Below are positions 17,110 to 25,841 of a stretch of DNA of 64,000 nucleotides, in pieces. Positions within the stretch are counted from its first letter, which is position 1; every line of letters begins with the position of its first letter. Under the pieces are notes generated by a model, which was not told the origin of the DNA, searched no databases, and saw nothing but the letters and a program-made list of their open reading frames with translations. The DNA comes from Ascidiimonas sp046199005 (GTDB taxonomy: Bacteria > Bacteroidota > Bacteroidia > Flavobacteriales > Flavobacteriaceae). Location of the stretch: NCBI GenBank assembly GCA_046199005.1, contig CP176050.1, positions 3,534,001 to 3,598,000 on the forward strand. The letters run 5' to 3'. The position numbers were made by a program, and so were the translations under genes.

Positions 17110-17181
17110 TAGTCCGTAGGGGAATCGAACCCCTGTTACCAGGATGAAAACCTGGCGTCCTAACCCCTAGACGAACGGACC
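17110..17181 (-). tRNA. tRNA-Glu (TTC anticodon), copy 2
   Basis: This 72 nt cloverleaf on the minus strand has acceptor GGTCCGT pairing with ACGGACT, with G-U at the first pair. The anticodon arm is CCAGG-TTTTCAT-CCTGG with anticodon TTC, and the T arm has GGTTCGATTCC. CCA is not encoded. It is identical to the copy at 17229-17300. Confidence 0.97.
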
Positions 17182-17228
17182 ATTAAAAGGCTCTTAATTA
17201 ATAAAAGCCTGTATTTCAGTGAACTTAG

Positions 17229-17300
17229 TAGTCCGTAGGGGAATCGAACCCCTGTTACCAGGATGAAAACCTGGCGTCCTAACCCCTAGACGAACGGACC
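17229..17300 (-). tRNA. tRNA-Glu (TTC anticodon), copy 1
   Basis: This is the same 72 nt sequence as the gene at 17110-17181, lying 47 bp upstream of it on the minus strand. The two probably form one transcript. The flanking CTAAG just after the discriminator base is shared too, which shows a recent tandem duplication. Confidence 0.97.
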
Positions 17301-17384
17301 ATACATTTTGTCTAAATGCGGATGCAAAAATACAACTATTTTTAAAAGTTCCAAGAGCAATAAAAAATTTTTTTTCTAAAAAAT

Positions 17385-18860
17385 CTAATACGCTTTTGCA
17401 AATAATACCCTACGTGCTGAAGGCTTCCCTGTCAAAACACAAACACCTTCCTCTGCTACCGCATCCAGTGGGATACAGCGAATAGTTGCTTTTGTAAGTT
17501 CCTTTATTTTCTGCTCGGTTTCAGGAGTACCATCCCAATGAGCTGATACAAAACCGCCTTTACTATTCAAGACTTCTTTGAAATTGTCAAAACTATCTAC
17601 AGCGGTTATATGAGCATCCCGATAATCTCTTGCCTTATTAAAAATATTCTTCTGAATAGCTTCTAATAGTTTTGGCACCTTCGCCACCAACGCATCGGCT
17701 TCAACAAGTTGTTTTTCCAACGTATCTCTTCGTGCTATTTCAAAAGTACCGTTCTCCATGTCACGCTGCCCGATCGCGATTCTTAACGGCACCCCTTTGA
17801 GCTCATATTCATTAAATTTCCATCCGGGTTTGTGCGTATCCCGATTGTCATATTTTACAGAGATCCCTTTTGCCCTCAACTCTTTTATATAGGGTGCAAC
17901 GTGTGCGTCAATAACTTCCAACTGTTCTTCTCCTTTATATATAGGCACAATTACTACTTGTATTGGCGCGAGGTTAGGTGGTATTACCAGCCCATTATCA
18001 TCACTATGCGTCATAACAAGAGCTCCCATAAGTCTCGTAGACACTCCCCAGGAAGTAGCCCACACGAATTCCTGCCCTCCTTCTTTGGTGGCAAATTTCA
18101 CGTCAAACGCTTTGGCAAAGTTCTGTCCTAAAAAGTGTGAGGTTCCTGCCTGTAATGCTTTGCCATCCTGCATAAGTGCTTCAATACAATAGGTCTCTAC
18201 AGCTCCCGCAAACCGTTCACTTTCACTTTTTGTCCCTTTTATCACAGGAACACCCATAAAATTCTCAGCGAAATCTGCATACACATGCATCATTTGTTCT
18301 GCTTCGGAGATCGCCTCTTCTTTTGTACTATGTGCGGTATGACCTTCCTGCCATAAAAACTCTGCGGTTCTCAGAAACAAACGGGTTCGCATTTCCCAGC
18401 GAACTACATTGGCCCATTGGTTTATTTTTACCGGCAAATCTCGGTATGATTGAATCCATTTTCTATACGTATCCCAGATGATGGTTTCAGAAGTTGGTCT
18501 TACAATAAGCTCTTCTTCCAATTTCGCATCGGGATCTACCACGATTCCGCTGCCGTCTTCAGCATTCTTTAATCTGTAATGAGTAACAACAGCACATTCT
18601 TTCGCAAAACCGTCTACGTGAGCAGCTTCTTTGCTCAAATATGATTTAGGAATGAACAAAGGAAAATAAGCATTTTCGTGACCGGTTTCTTTAAACATGC
18701 GATCAAGCTCTGCCTGCATCTTTTCCCAGATTGCATATCCATAAGGTTTGATCACCATACAACCCCTTACAGCAGAGGTTTCAGCCAGATCGGCTTTCAC
18801 GACCAATTCATTGTACCATTTTGAATAATCTTCGCTTCTTTTCGTTAATTTTTTGCTCAT
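17385..18860 (-). CDS. proS: Prolyl-tRNA synthetase (short, archaeal/eukaryotic-like type)
   Basis: This 491-residue class II synthetase charges tRNA-Pro with proline in the cytoplasm. The N-terminus SKKLTKRSEDYSKWYNELVV and the lack of the editing insertion found in bacterial-type ProS mark the ProS type 3 form usual in Bacteroidota. Motif 2 lies around VVRWEMRTRLFLRTAEFLWQ, preceded by VRPTSETIIWDTYRKWI. Motif 3 is in the region MGALVMTHSDDNGLVIPP. The anticodon-binding domain starts near IQVVIVPIY, and the zinc-binding-like tail ends LTGKPSARRVLFAKAY. The start at 18860 has only a short leader before it, opposite the divergent lipoprotein gene. The call is certain. Confidence 0.96.
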   Translation of the reverse strand: MSKKLTKRSEDYSKWYNELVVKADLAETSAVRGCMVIKPYGYAIWEKMQAELDRMFKETGHENAYFPLFIPKSYLSKEAAHVDGFAKECAVVTHYRLKNAEDGSGIVVDPDAKLEEELIVRPTSETIIWDTYRKWIQSYRDLPVKINQWANVVRWEMRTRLFLRTAEFLWQEGHTAHSTKEEAISEAEQMMHVYADFAENFMGVPVIKGTKSESERFAGAVETYCIEALMQDGKALQAGTSHFLGQNFAKAFDVKFATKEGGQEFVWATSWGVSTRLMGALVMTHSDDNGLVIPPNLAPIQVVIVPIYKGEEQLEVIDAHVAPYIKELRAKGISVKYDNRDTHKPGWKFNEYELKGVPLRIAIGQRDMENGTFEIARRDTLEKQLVEADALVAKVPKLLEAIQKNIFNKARDYRDAHITAVDSFDNFKEVLNSKGGFVSAHWDGTPETEQKIKELTKATIRCIPLDAVAEEGVCVLTGKPSARRVLFAKAY

Positions 18861-18924
18861 TACTAGCAGTTTGGCACAAATGTTGTGACTTTGTTAAATA
18901 AAAAAATAGTTCGGCAAAACTAAC

Positions 18925-18932
18925 TATTTTTG
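18925..18932 (+). promoter_or_regulatory. Bacteroidota -7 box (TATTTTTG)
   Basis: This matches TAnnTTTG, the -7 consensus of the Bacteroidota primary sigma factor, 25 nt before the ATG of the Trp/Gly-rich lipoprotein gene. No clear -33 TTTG lies at the expected distance. Confidence 0.5.
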
Positions 18933-18957
18933 TAATGTACAACAATAAATTTTTGCA

Positions 18958-20112
18958 ATGATGAAAAATTCCAACACCTCCCTTCGCTTTAAAATATTAT
19001 TGTTGATACCCCTAGGCGCACTTCTTTTTACAAGCTGTGGTTCGTATCAGCAATCATCTTATTATGATAATGATGGTATTTATGGCGATTCAGAACCAGT
19101 TTACCAACCACAGGAAAGAAGAGCAAGCTCTGAAAGACCTGTTGAGCAGGAAACGAATCCTGATGCAGTTGCTTACGAAGAATACTTCGGTCAAAAAGCA
19201 AAGCAGTATGAGATGCTCTTAGACAATTCTGATGCAGTATTTACCGATATAGATGGTTACACGAGCCTTACGCTTCAAGACAGTATAGATATAGCTACCG
19301 ATTTTAATAGTCGTTACGAAACCGGATATCCCGGATGGGGCGATAATCCAGAAAGCACCTCTATCAATATATACTCCAATCCCGGATGGGGCTGGGGTGG
19401 CTTTGGTTGGGGAGGACTCGGATGGGGTCGCTTTGGTTGGAACAACTGGGGCTGGGGTCCTGGATGGAACAACTGGGGTTGGGGTCTTGGCTGGAATAAC
19501 TGGGGCTGGGGTGGCTTTTACGATCCTTTCTGGGGTCCCGGATGGGACTGGGGAGGCTTTTATGGTCCCGGATGGGGCTGGGGATGGGGCTGGAACAACG
19601 GCTGGGCTTTCAACAACAATTGGTGGAACAACGGTTATCGCAGATCATTTGCCAGAACGAACGGGCGAAGAGGATATTATTCAAGAAATGCAGTTAGTAG
19701 TCGCACAGGAAGATCGTCGGTCACAGGAAGAAACGGTTACTACAGAACCCGTACTGGAACGTATAGAAGAGGAAACAACAGAACCGGTGTGAACAGAAGA
19801 GGATATAGCAGAGGTTATAATAACAGCTCTAATATAGGAGCCAGAGGTCGTGGAAGAACAACAGGTGCAGTTCGCTCATCAGGAAGAACGTACAGACAAA
19901 ATAGTAGTGGTGGCAACCGTTCGTACCGAGGTAGTAGCCCTTCAAGAAGAAGTTCAGGATATTCCGGTTCAAGAGGTGGTTCAAGATCCAGCGGATCTGT
20001 AAGATCATCCGGAGGTGGAAGCCGAGGTGGAGGAGTAAGATCTTCTGGAGGAGGAGGAAGATCTTCTGGCGGAAGTCGAGGCGGCGGTGGAAGAGGTCGT
20101 GGAAGAGGCTAA
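18958..20112 (+). CDS. Lipoprotein with Gly/Trp/Asn repeats and Arg/Ser/Gly-rich tail
   Basis: This 384-residue exported lipoprotein has signal MMKNSNTSLRFKILLLIPLG with lipobox LLFTSC. There are two tandem ATG codons at the start. Residues 25-130 are acidic and polar. About residues 140-225 are a repeat built of GWGWGG, NNWGWG and GPGWNN units with very high Trp content. The last 155 residues are Arg/Ser/Gly-rich and strongly basic (SGGGSRGGGVRSSGGG and similar). The family is not recognised, though similar Trp/Gly-rich lipoproteins occur beside proS in other flavobacteria as far as I recall. The aromatic repeat may bind glycans or stack into a surface fibre, but this is a guess. It is read divergently from proS, and the next gene follows after 106 bp. 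Confidence 0.75.
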   Translation: MMKNSNTSLRFKILLLIPLGALLFTSCGSYQQSSYYDNDGIYGDSEPVYQPQERRASSERPVEQETNPDAVAYEEYFGQKAKQYEMLLDNSDAVFTDIDGYTSLTLQDSIDIATDFNSRYETGYPGWGDNPESTSINIYSNPGWGWGGFGWGGLGWGRFGWNNWGWGPGWNNWGWGLGWNNWGWGGFYDPFWGPGWDWGGFYGPGWGWGWGWNNGWAFNNNWWNNGYRRSFARTNGRRGYYSRNAVSSRTGRSSVTGRNGYYRTRTGTYRRGNNRTGVNRRGYSRGYNNSSNIGARGRGRTTGAVRSSGRTYRQNSSGGNRSYRGSSPSRRSSGYSGSRGGSRSSGSVRSSGGGSRGGGVRSSGGGGRSSGGSRGGGGRGRGRG

Positions 20113-20218
20113 CCGCTTCTTGAATCAAGAACCTTTAGAACACTTGCTCTCATAACAACGATAGCCAACCTTGTTATCAGCAACTTTCAACTTGACGTTC
20201 AATCTTAAAAATATACCA

Positions 20219-21736
20219 ATGAAAAAATTAGTCATCTCATTCGCAGTTATTTTAACTGCCTGGGCAGCTACTGCCCAAAATATTACTGATGTGGTACGAT
20301 ATGGTACCGAAGACCTTCAGGGTACGGCTCGATTTCAGGGAATGAGCGGTGCGTTCGGAGCACTTGGTGGGGACCTCTCTGCACTCAATATCAATCCCGC
20401 GGGATCTGCTGTTTTTGCCAATAGCTTTCTATCTATCTCCTGTACAAACTTTAATGTGGATAACAGTACCAGTTATTTTAATGGCGTAAGTAATACGAAT
20501 ATTGACAATGTAGAACTGAATCAGTTAGGTGGGGTCTTTGTTTTTAAAAGTTTAGAACAACCCCGAAGTAATGGATGGAACAAATTTGCTCTGGCTTTTA
20601 ATTACGATCTGGTAAATAATTATGATGCTGAAGTTTTTGCTGCCGGAGATAGTAATCAATCTATAGATCAATACTTTCTCAATTTTGCAAATGGCATCCC
20701 TTTTGGATCTCTGCTTATTCAACCGGGAGAATTTATAGAGGATGCATATTTAAATATCGGAGCTGATCTCGGCTTTGGCGCTCAACAAGCCTTTTTGGGA
20801 TATTTTGGAGGTGTCATCGACCCTCTTGATCCTGACGATGACAACAATATCGACTATATTTCAAACGGTGAATTCAATACAATTCAACAACGATTCTCAC
20901 AGATCACCTCGGGCTATAACAGTAAGTTCACTGCAAATATTTCAGGACAATACGGAGAGAACTTCTATGTGGGTGCTTCTCTTAATTTCAATGATATTAA
21001 TTACGAAAAAGCTACTTTTTTAGACGAAAACGGATTCAATCAGGATTCGCCGCTACAAACCATTCAGTTCGATAATCTATTGAGAACGTATGGAAATGCA
21101 TTTTCTTTTAGTGTAGGCGGTATTGCAAAAGTTAATAATAATTTACGCCTGGGTGCAAGCTACCAGTCTCCTACCTGGTATCGCCTTACCGATGAGCTCT
21201 CTCAGCGAATTAGTTCTAACCTCGCAGATAGCGAAATAGATTTTATTAATTTCTCTCTGGTAAACATATTCCCTGATTACAGAATTAAGATCCCTTCAAA
21301 ACTTACGGGTAGTGCTGCATTGGTTTTTGGAAAAGAAGGTCTGTTAAGCTTTGATTACGGATATCAGGATATGTCGAATGCGGAATTAAGACCTACGATC
21401 GATCCTGATTTTGCAGATGAGAATGCCCGTATCGAAAATAGACTCAAAGCAGTATCAACGTACAGGATTGGTGGTGAGTATAAAATCGAAAGATTGAGCC
21501 TGAGAGGTGGGTACCGCTTCGAAGAAAGTCCGTATGAAGACGAAACCACCATTGGAGATCTTACTGGATTCTCTGTAGGACTCGGGTATACGTTTGGAGC
21601 TACCAGGCTCGACGTTTCTTACAATCGTTCTGAAAGAGATATTAATCAACAATTATACGATACCGGTTTTACTACACCGGCAATGATCGAAAATGTAAAT
21701 TCTAACGTTACAGTATCCTTGAATTTTAACCTATAG
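20219..21736 (+). CDS. OmpP1/FadL-type outer-membrane transport protein
   Basis: I place the start at the ATG at 20219 (MKKLVISFAVILTAWAATAQ), which gives a clean signal peptide. The frame stays open 16 codons further upstream without signal character. The 505-residue mature protein begins NITDVVRYGTEDLQGTARFQ, then GMSGAFGALGGDLSALNINP, the plug region typical of the FadL/OmpP1 family (often called hemin receptor in Bacteroidota). It continues as a beta-barrel ending in SNVTVSLNFNL with an aromatic-type C-terminal strand. FadL-like proteins pass hydrophobic compounds across the outer membrane, and the substrate here is unknown. It lies downstream of the Trp-rich lipoprotein gene on the same strand and ends at a bidirectional terminator. 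Confidence 0.85.
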   Translation: MKKLVISFAVILTAWAATAQNITDVVRYGTEDLQGTARFQGMSGAFGALGGDLSALNINPAGSAVFANSFLSISCTNFNVDNSTSYFNGVSNTNIDNVELNQLGGVFVFKSLEQPRSNGWNKFALAFNYDLVNNYDAEVFAAGDSNQSIDQYFLNFANGIPFGSLLIQPGEFIEDAYLNIGADLGFGAQQAFLGYFGGVIDPLDPDDDNNIDYISNGEFNTIQQRFSQITSGYNSKFTANISGQYGENFYVGASLNFNDINYEKATFLDENGFNQDSPLQTIQFDNLLRTYGNAFSFSVGGIAKVNNNLRLGASYQSPTWYRLTDELSQRISSNLADSEIDFINFSLVNIFPDYRIKIPSKLTGSAALVFGKEGLLSFDYGYQDMSNAELRPTIDPDFADENARIENRLKAVSTYRIGGEYKIERLSLRGGYRFEESPYEDETTIGDLTGFSVGLGYTFGATRLDVSYNRSERDINQQLYDTGFTTPAMIENVNSNVTVSLNFNL

Positions 21737-21755
21737 TAATTATAGCTATATGCCC

Positions 21756-21783
21756 AAAGCCGATTCTTTCCAGAATCGGCTTT
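21756..21783. terminator. Bidirectional terminator between convergent genes
   Basis: A perfect 12 bp stem, AAAGCCGATTCT and AGAATCGGCTTT around a TTCC loop, is followed by a T run on the plus strand. It sits between the FadL-type gene (plus) and the sorting-domain protein (minus), 19 bp and 5 bp from their stops, and can serve both. Confidence 0.88.
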
Positions 21784-21788
21784 TTTAT

Positions 21789-23114
21789 TTAGCGTTTTAG
21801 CGTAAAATGATTGCGTACTTCTTTTTGTACTTCTGTACCGTCTTCAGTATCTACAAACACAAATCTAAACCAATAATCAGTGGAAGGCAGCGGATTTCCA
21901 TTATAGGTTCCGTCCCAGCTATTTCCGGGATTTAATTGGGTAAGTAATTTACCGTATCTGTCGAAAATGAAAACAGTAGCTGCCGAAAATCTTTCCATAC
22001 CCACAATCTGCCAGGTATCATTTACGCCATCGCCGTTGGGTGTAAAAAATTTGGGATAACCCGCAACCAGTACCTCTACTGTAGTGCTTCCGCAACCCAG
22101 CTTATCATTTACCGTAAGTTGATAAATACCAGGGCCTACGTTTAGAAAATCAGGACTGTCCTGAAACGGGCTGTCTTCTAATTGATATTCATAATCACTC
22201 GGACCATTAACAATGGTTCTAATGTTGTATACATCTGAAATGTCTTCGACAATGACATCGTCAATAACCGGTGGCCCTAAGAATGTGATCACCACCTCAT
22301 CCCTGAAAACCTGAAAAGGAGTATCTACTACTACAGAATACGTTCCAGAAATAGAATTGTCAATGGTAAGTATTGGTCCCGTCTCCGGAAGCACTTGTGG
22401 TCCTAATCCTGTATCCAGAGACCAGACATAGCTGGTTGCTCCGAACTTAGTCGCATTGAGTTCTACGATCTCTCCCTCGCAAAGCAAGCGATCTAATCCT
22501 AAAAACTCATCAATGATAGAGCAGTCTAATCCTGAACCATCGGGGTTAGAGCTGATCAATTCTCCTGTAAATTCAATAGTAAAGCCTACAGGATCTCCTG
22601 AAAAATTTGTGTTGAAGTTATTGATGAAAATAATGTACTCCTCCCCTTCCACTACATCAAGCCACGCATCATACTCCATAGATTGATCGCCGGTTACCGG
22701 ATCTATGCCTACACCCGTATATCCTGTAGCTCCCGTTTCATAATTACAACGAATAGGATTGGTTAGATCGCCGCATAAAGTATCGGGGCCATAAACGGCA
22801 AAATCCCAATCTTCATTAAGACTTAAAAATTGGATATTAAATCCTAACTGACCCGTACCTCCTGCTTTGATACGATACCATGCAGAGTTGTTCTCAATGG
22901 TAGCTACTGCCAGTCCTCCTTTAAAAAGACATCCTGAATTGAATGCTTCATTAAAATCGTCATCTCCCATACCATCAACAAATCCGGTAGTAGAGCCATT
23001 AGCTGCACAAATAGGAATCGCAGGAAGGCAATCAGGAGCTGTGATCTGGGCATATATGGGCAAAGCACCTATACCAAAAAAGAGGTAAAGACTCAAGCGT
23101 ATTATAATCTTCAT
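21789..23114 (-). CDS. Secreted protein with type IX (type B) C-terminal sorting domain
   Basis: This 441-residue exported protein has a signal peptide (MKIIIRLSLYLFFGIGALPI) and a large beta-rich region (GTGQLGFNIQFLSLNEDWDF and SMEYDAWLDVVEGEEYIIFI). That region resembles domains found before gliding-associated C-terminal regions in flavobacteria. Ig/PKD-like stretches follow. The C-terminal 90 residues (YPKFFTPNGDGVNDTWQIVG, then VFIFDRYGKLLTQLNPGNSWDG and YWFRFVFVD) are the CHU_C/type B sorting domain recognised by the type IX secretion system. It is thus a likely T9SS substrate and partner of the porV/gldJ system at 36-40 kb. It may be cell-surface attached or released. The ligand is unknown. 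Confidence 0.9.
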   Translation of the reverse strand: MKIIIRLSLYLFFGIGALPIYAQITAPDCLPAIPICAANGSTTGFVDGMGDDDFNEAFNSGCLFKGGLAVATIENNSAWYRIKAGGTGQLGFNIQFLSLNEDWDFAVYGPDTLCGDLTNPIRCNYETGATGYTGVGIDPVTGDQSMEYDAWLDVVEGEEYIIFINNFNTNFSGDPVGFTIEFTGELISSNPDGSGLDCSIIDEFLGLDRLLCEGEIVELNATKFGATSYVWSLDTGLGPQVLPETGPILTIDNSISGTYSVVVDTPFQVFRDEVVITFLGPPVIDDVIVEDISDVYNIRTIVNGPSDYEYQLEDSPFQDSPDFLNVGPGIYQLTVNDKLGCGSTTVEVLVAGYPKFFTPNGDGVNDTWQIVGMERFSAATVFIFDRYGKLLTQLNPGNSWDGTYNGNPLPSTDYWFRFVFVDTEDGTEVQKEVRNHFTLKR

Positions 23115-23207
23115 GTGTTGAGGGCTTAAACAATATAAATTCTTGTTAAATCGTTTTATTCGGGTTTACTTATTTCTGTTAAACGAAAAAAACTTCGTTA
23201 TATTGGC

Positions 23208-23215
23208 TATCTTTG
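23208..23215 (+). promoter_or_regulatory. Bacteroidota -7 box (TATCTTTG) for folE
   Basis: This is an exact TAnnTTTG match 30 nt upstream of the ATG chosen for folE. Because it overlaps a TTG codon that would extend the reading frame to 23213, it argues for the ATG at 23246 as the true start. No clear -33 element was seen. Confidence 0.6.
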
Positions 23216-23245
23216 CAATCTTATTATTACAAGATACCGTTGGTC

Positions 23246-23926
23246 ATGAAAATAGACAGGGCACTGGAAGAACAGTTTGAAGAATTAGGCGATAGCCATG
23301 CGGCATCTGCTTCGGAAACTCCTTTACGAAAGGATGCATTTGAATTGTCTGATGATGAAAAGATCTCCATAATACGCGAAAATGTTTTCAACATTATGCA
23401 CACGCTAGGCTTAGACCTAACAGATGATAGCCTTAAGGGAACACCACAGCGGGTTGCCAAAATGTTCGTCAAAGAAGTCTTTGGAGGATTACATCCAGAC
23501 AGAAAGCCCGGGGCTTCTACTTTCTCCAATAAATATAAATATGGTGAGATGCTGGTTGAGAAAAACATTACTGTTTATTCTACTTGCGAACACCATTTAC
23601 TCCCTATTGTAGGGCGTGCTCATGTAGCTTATATATCTTCCGGAAACGTAGTAGGCCTGTCTAAAATGAATCGAATTGTAGATTACTACGCGAAAAGACC
23701 ACAGGTGCAGGAACGAATGACCATTCAAATAGTTAAAGAACTTCAAGAGGTACTCAATACCAAAGATGTAGCCTGCGTAATCGATGCCAAACACCTATGC
23801 GTAAACTCAAGAGGTATAAGAGATATCGAAAGCAGCACAGTAACCGCAGAATTCGGAGGACGCTTCAAAGAAAAAGAAGTGAAGCGTGAATTTCTGGACT
23901 ACATCAAATTGGATACTGAATTTTAA
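23246..23926 (+). CDS. folE: GTP cyclohydrolase I
   Basis: This 226-residue enzyme converts GTP to 7,8-dihydroneopterin triphosphate, the first step of tetrahydrofolate (and pterin) synthesis. The zinc-binding Cys/His motif CEHHLLPIVGRAHVAYI, the GLSKMNRIVDYYAKRPQVQE motif and the C-terminal CVIDAKHLCVNSRGI with the second zinc Cys are all present. RVAKMFVKEVFGGLHP is the conserved N-terminal helix. The ATG start (MKIDRALEEQFEELGD) is chosen because the upstream in-frame TTG lies within the promoter -7 box. The gene is followed after 16 bp by cysS and then yidD, forming a plus-strand housekeeping operon. The call is certain. Confidence 0.96.
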   Translation: MKIDRALEEQFEELGDSHAASASETPLRKDAFELSDDEKISIIRENVFNIMHTLGLDLTDDSLKGTPQRVAKMFVKEVFGGLHPDRKPGASTFSNKYKYGEMLVEKNITVYSTCEHHLLPIVGRAHVAYISSGNVVGLSKMNRIVDYYAKRPQVQERMTIQIVKELQEVLNTKDVACVIDAKHLCVNSRGIRDIESSTVTAEFGGRFKEKEVKREFLDYIKLDTEF

Positions 23927-23942
23927 GATTTATTTTCACAGC

Positions 23943-25427
23943 ATGCAACTTTATAAAGACCAATCACTTCAAATATACAATTCACTTACCGGAAAAAAAG
24001 AAGTATTCAAACCCATAAATGAAGGACATATAGGCATGTATGTCTGCGGACCCACGGTATATAGCAATGTTCACTTGGGTAACGTACGTACTTTTATGTC
24101 TTTTGATGTTATTTTCAGATACCTTAAATACCTTGGGTATAAGGTGCGTTACGTTCGCAATATTACCGATGCAGGACATCTGGAGAACGATGCAGATGAA
24201 GGTGAAGACAGGATCGCGAAAAAGGCGAGGCTGGAACAAATTGAACCAATGGAAGTCGTACAACGCTATACGGTAGATTTTCATCAAACCCTTAACAGAT
24301 TTAATTTTTTACCACCAAGCATTGAGCCTACCGCAACAGGTCATATCATAGAACAGATCTCAATTATTGAGGAGATCATTGATAAAGGATTTGCCTATGA
24401 AGTGAATGGATCTGTATATTTTGATGTATTGGCATTTAACAAAGATCACAACTACGGTAAGCTTAGCGGTCGTAACATAGAAGACCTCATTCATAACACC
24501 AGAGAACTTGCCGGGCAATCTGAGAAGAAAAATCCGCAGGATTTTGCACTTTGGAAGAAAGCAGAACCTCAACATATCATGAGATGGCCTTCTCCATGGA
24601 GCGATGGCTTCCCGGGGTGGCACCTTGAATGTACCGCCATGAGTACCAAATATCTTGGAGAACAGTTTGATATTCACGGTGGTGGAATGGATCTTAAATT
24701 CCCACATCATGAGTGCGAGATCGCTCAGGCAGAGGCCTGCAATCAATTGTCTCCGGTAAACTACTGGATGCACGCGAATATGTTGACGCTTAACGGTAAA
24801 AAAATGGCAAAATCAACCGGTAATAATATTTTACCGAATGAGATCTTTACGGGCGAAAATGATATTTTAAGCAAGCCTTTCTCTCCCGGAGTAGCCAGGT
24901 TTTTTATCCTTCAGGCGCACTACAGAAGTATTCTTGATTTTAGTAACGATGCCTTACTCGCTTCGGAAAAAGGATTTAACCGTTTAATGGAAGCCTACGG
25001 ATTATTAGATAAGTTACCTACCTCTTCAGAAGACGGATTTGATGTTAGCAAATGGCGTCAAGATTGTTTTGATGCAATGAATGATGACTTCAATACACCT
25101 ATTTTAATCGCTAATTTATTCGAAGCAGTTAAAAATATTAATCAAATCAAAGATGGTAAGCAAAGCATAACTGAAGCCTCTTTGACCTTACTGAAGACTA
25201 CGATGCACGACTTCATTTTTGAAGTTCTAGGCCTTACTGAGTCAAATTCAACTGCTGCGAAGGAAGACAATAAGTTGGGTGAAGTAATTGAATTACTAAT
25301 CGAACTAAGAGCAAATGCCAGAAATAACAAAGATTTTGCTACTTCTGATAAAATTAGAGACGAATTAGCGGCGATGGGTATCCAACTTAAAGATGGAAAA
25401 GAAGGTACTACTTTTTCAATTTCCTGA
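23943..25427 (+). CDS. cysS: Cysteinyl-tRNA synthetase
   Basis: This 494-residue class I synthetase charges tRNA-Cys. The ATG at 23943 (MQLYKDQSLQIYNSLTGKKE) is the natural start. The frame is open for 19 further codons upstream, but those overlap the end of folE. The HIGH-type motif appears as HLGNVRTF, and the KMSKS motif as KMAKS. Zinc ligands are in MYVCGPTVY, HLECTAMS and HHECEIAQAE. The C-terminal DALR-like anticodon-binding helices (LRANARNNKDFATSDKIRDE) are complete. All active-site features are intact and the length is normal. It is the second gene of the folE-cysS-yidD run. Confidence 0.96.
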   Translation: MQLYKDQSLQIYNSLTGKKEVFKPINEGHIGMYVCGPTVYSNVHLGNVRTFMSFDVIFRYLKYLGYKVRYVRNITDAGHLENDADEGEDRIAKKARLEQIEPMEVVQRYTVDFHQTLNRFNFLPPSIEPTATGHIIEQISIIEEIIDKGFAYEVNGSVYFDVLAFNKDHNYGKLSGRNIEDLIHNTRELAGQSEKKNPQDFALWKKAEPQHIMRWPSPWSDGFPGWHLECTAMSTKYLGEQFDIHGGGMDLKFPHHECEIAQAEACNQLSPVNYWMHANMLTLNGKKMAKSTGNNILPNEIFTGENDILSKPFSPGVARFFILQAHYRSILDFSNDALLASEKGFNRLMEAYGLLDKLPTSSEDGFDVSKWRQDCFDAMNDDFNTPILIANLFEAVKNINQIKDGKQSITEASLTLLKTTMHDFIFEVLGLTESNSTAAKEDNKLGEVIELLIELRANARNNKDFATSDKIRDELAAMGIQLKDGKEGTTFSIS

Positions 25428-25454
25428 TATCAAACTAACTTAAAACTGCGTTAA

Positions 25455-25676
25455 GTGAAGAAAATATGGATCGCGCCTTTTATTTTTTTAGTAAAGGTAT
25501 ATCAATATTTGATCTCACCTTTAACGCCTGCAACCTGTAGATATAGCCCGAGTTGCTCTCACTATACCTTAGAAGCATTAAAGAAGCACGGATTACTTAA
25601 AGGAGGTAAATTGGCGATAAAACGTATTTTTAGCTGTCATCCCTGGGGCGGTAGTGGTTATGATCCTGTTCCCTGA
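25455..25676 (+). CDS. yidD: YidD, membrane protein insertion efficiency factor
   Basis: This 73-residue protein starts with GTG 27 bp after cysS. It has an N-terminal amphipathic/hydrophobic helix (IAPFIFLVKVYQYLISPL) and the conserved Cys-rich signature CRYSPSCSHYTLEALKKHG, then GGKLAIKRIFSCHPWGGSGY. YidD aids insertion of some inner-membrane proteins by YidC. In many bacteria it lies in the rnpA-yidC cluster, whereas here it sits with cysS. Function at the level of this family is well supported, mechanism less so. Confidence 0.93.
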   Translation: MKKIWIAPFIFLVKVYQYLISPLTPATCRYSPSCSHYTLEALKKHGLLKGGKLAIKRIFSCHPWGGSGYDPVP

Positions 25677-25793
25677 AAACAAGTTTTAACAAAAGTATAC
25701 TGTTTTAGGGCAAGCCTATGAGGAATTTGCTTGAAACAAACGTTTAATTTCGAGACAATTCTCGGGGATATTAAACCCTTTGGCGGCGCCAAT

Positions 25794-25818
25794 AAAAAGC
25801 CTGCATTTCTAAAGGCTT
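25794..25818 (-). terminator. Possible terminator for the DUF389 gene
   Basis: On the minus strand AAGCCT, a 10 nt loop and AGGCTT are followed by TTTATT, 24 bp past the stop of the DUF389 gene. The stem is short, so this is tentative. 25677-25793 has no gene. Confidence 0.45.
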
Positions 25819-25841
25819 ATTAATAAAGATGCTTGTATTTT

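Noticed and set aside
23213..23245. TTG start extending folE by 11 codons
   Set aside because: The TTG lies inside the -7 box TATCTTTG, so the codon would not be in the transcript.
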